From assembly GCA_002422425.1 (NCBI GenBank), contig DIVG01000083.1, forward strand, positions 335 through 28,212: DNA of 27,878 nucleotides. Reading direction: 5' to 3'. Below are positions 27,701 through 27,878 of the stretch, piece by piece. The stretch comes from Akkermansiaceae bacterium UBA6138. Lineage in GTDB: Bacteria > Verrucomicrobiota > Verrucomicrobiia > Verrucomicrobiales > DEV007. Below the pieces are notes generated by a model, which saw only the letters and a list, made by a program, of their open reading frames with translations, was not told the origin of the DNA and did no database searches. The translations under genes and the position numbers were made by a program. Each line of letters opens with the position of its first letter. Position 1 is the stretch's first letter.

Positions 27701-27838
27701 GCCGCCGTGGCAGGAGTAGCATTTTGCCTTCAGCATCGGCTCGACGGATTTCCAGTCGGGCACGGGATCGCTGGCTGCGATTGGCAGGGCGGTGAGGAAA
27801 AAGATGCCCGGGAGGAGCGCCTGAAGAAATCGGGACAT
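24764..27838 (-). CDS. DUF1592/DUF1588-type secreted cytochrome, long form (module B)
   Basis: A 1024-residue exported protein, about 200 residues longer than the module A homologue. The signal peptide is residues 1-22 (ending PIAAS). A PSCyt1-like segment has C40-YS-C43-H44 and M83 in NGEMPPRKSD. DUF1587 follows (about 118-180, VTMRRLTNGEYDRSI). A long middle (about 200-600) holds beta-rich and helical parts not seen in module A. Then come DUF1595 (about 605-665, WRRPLADSEKETL), DUF1592 (about 681-808), DUF1588 (about 826-920) with the second motif C896-AV-C899-H900 in CAVCHDRIDPLGFALESFDP, and DUF1585 (about 945-1015, RKLLGYALGRSV). The ATG at 27838 begins the signal peptide directly. Upstream bases are pyrimidine-rich, with no Shine-Dalgarno. 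It is cotranscribed with the DUF1552 gene that follows. Two haem-type motifs per chain suggest electron transfer, not shown. Confidence 0.95.
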   Translation of the reverse strand: MSRFLQALLPGIFFLTALPIAASDPVPDWKSVEPMLKAKCYSCHGGEDIKGEVDLKILAANPKMEEEFELWHRVLDTIENGEMPPRKSDPLEEHEEKAIVSWVNHSLDVLASTNAGDPGPVTMRRLTNGEYDRSIRDLTGRDYSLAREFQTDGGGGEGFSNTGDVLFMSPAALDKYFSAARQLADHATIMPGTGIVFNEGRIGLRGPEQFKAHAEQGLYVWYQQKAAPHLPGDFDDMREGDYLLACWKHQHFKTPLEALAKETGLKLPFLQNWWNLVTKPEPKSRFLDLVRVPWRELPAPDAAKPTAVPAAVTARIAQIEADLLSWNNPQKPGSGVQRRQQDSDGIRPYNMDAQVKGKNQVHLCFGDLGDGNVGDIALVTKIEVKLEKGGVNYFNWLEKTIGDLKPQITATPAPANLEELKKKLASLESTRALFGSHPGPDRKIEPQILAVAAPKVVTLPLPPGAVSLRAETKLDYENPEVEQATIQWTATTDTPRDVTKIIPGVLTIWKIQTEAARNTMSDFNVMKTAFPDMMERRLEQVARNLYRNTPNYTVYYFSDEQLGEVLGDKDKATLAAMKKDWRLAGPKQLNDQQQGEFDGAMIWHLHQFAAKAWRRPLADSEKETLSAFYRERVTQELDRESAVREGIVLALVSPHFLFKAETLPAPGTLTKAPGEGDVPLSAWEVASRLSYFLWSSIPDGELRQATENGSLLKPEVLAAQAKRMMKDPRSSALAHEFAGQWLKFGGFLEHDGVDLKKFPEMTPALRADMHREVVEYFARLFREDRKVMDVVAGETSFINERLAKFYGVPGVSGDEFREVKVSDHHRGGLLGMGAVLTKTSRPHRTSPVIRGEYLYAVVLGHSSPPPPPNVPEIDENTTKPASLREALKQHAKDQACAVCHDRIDPLGFALESFDPIGRFRPADESGGAIDDTGILRDGTTFKGMDGLRHYLAANDAQFTGHFSRKLLGYALGRSVLPSDKDLLAKMQDSLKKNSGAVSAIVTDIVTSRQFLNRRNETPALAANP

Positions 27839-27878
27839 GAGGGAAGACAGGAAGAGGAGCCGGAACGTGAAAACCGCT

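Overview
The window is about 62% GC. It is dense in families that are abundant in Verrucomicrobiota and Planctomycetota (DUF1501, DUF1549/DUF1553, DUF1552, the DUF1587/1595/1592/1588/1585 set, PSCyt1-type cytochrome domains, PPC domains). I read it as chromosomal DNA of a Verrucomicrobiota-like bacterium, with a planctomycete as the alternative. Most starts lack a clear Shine-Dalgarno sequence. I see no tRNA, rRNA, CRISPR array, transposase, integrase or phage gene.

Layout. (1) 28-3800: a RidA enamine deaminase and an OxyR-type LysR regulator on the minus strand. The regulator is divergent from a catalase-peroxidase that carries a Sec signal peptide, and the intergenic region holds dyad sequences. 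A terminator follows katG. (2) About 3978-4718: an unrecognised secreted protein. (3) 4734-8830, minus: a DUF1552 protein, then a 326 bp spacer, then a DUF1592-type cytochrome. The spacer holds a possible overlooked small ORF. (4) 8912-13307, minus: uvrC, an exported Mn-type superoxide dismutase with a twin-arginine signal and a strong terminator, a Uma2-family (DUF820) protein, and a secreted SUMF1-fold protein lacking the catalytic cysteines. (5) 13404-14041, plus: two small unknown genes. The second appears broken by loss of one base in a C run. (6) 14188-23334, plus: a tight four-gene operon of DUF1501, Ig/cytochrome/DUF1549/DUF1553, an Ig/PPC protein, and a PSCyt1 cytochrome with fourteen WD40-like blades. 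(7) 23406-27838, minus: a second DUF1592-type cytochrome followed by a second DUF1552 protein.

How the genes work together. Three separate modules each pair a Tat-exported DUF1501 or DUF1552 protein with Sec-exported proteins carrying CxxCH (or CX4CH) haem motifs. Their function is not established. The co-location suggests extracytoplasmic multi-protein assemblies, possibly redox or polymer-degrading. The exported catalase-peroxidase and exported SOD would protect the same compartment, with the OxyR-like protein probably sensing peroxide and controlling katG. The least explained content is the 14-blade cytochrome operon, the two small genes at 13404-14041, and the hidden ORF in the 7221-7546 spacer.
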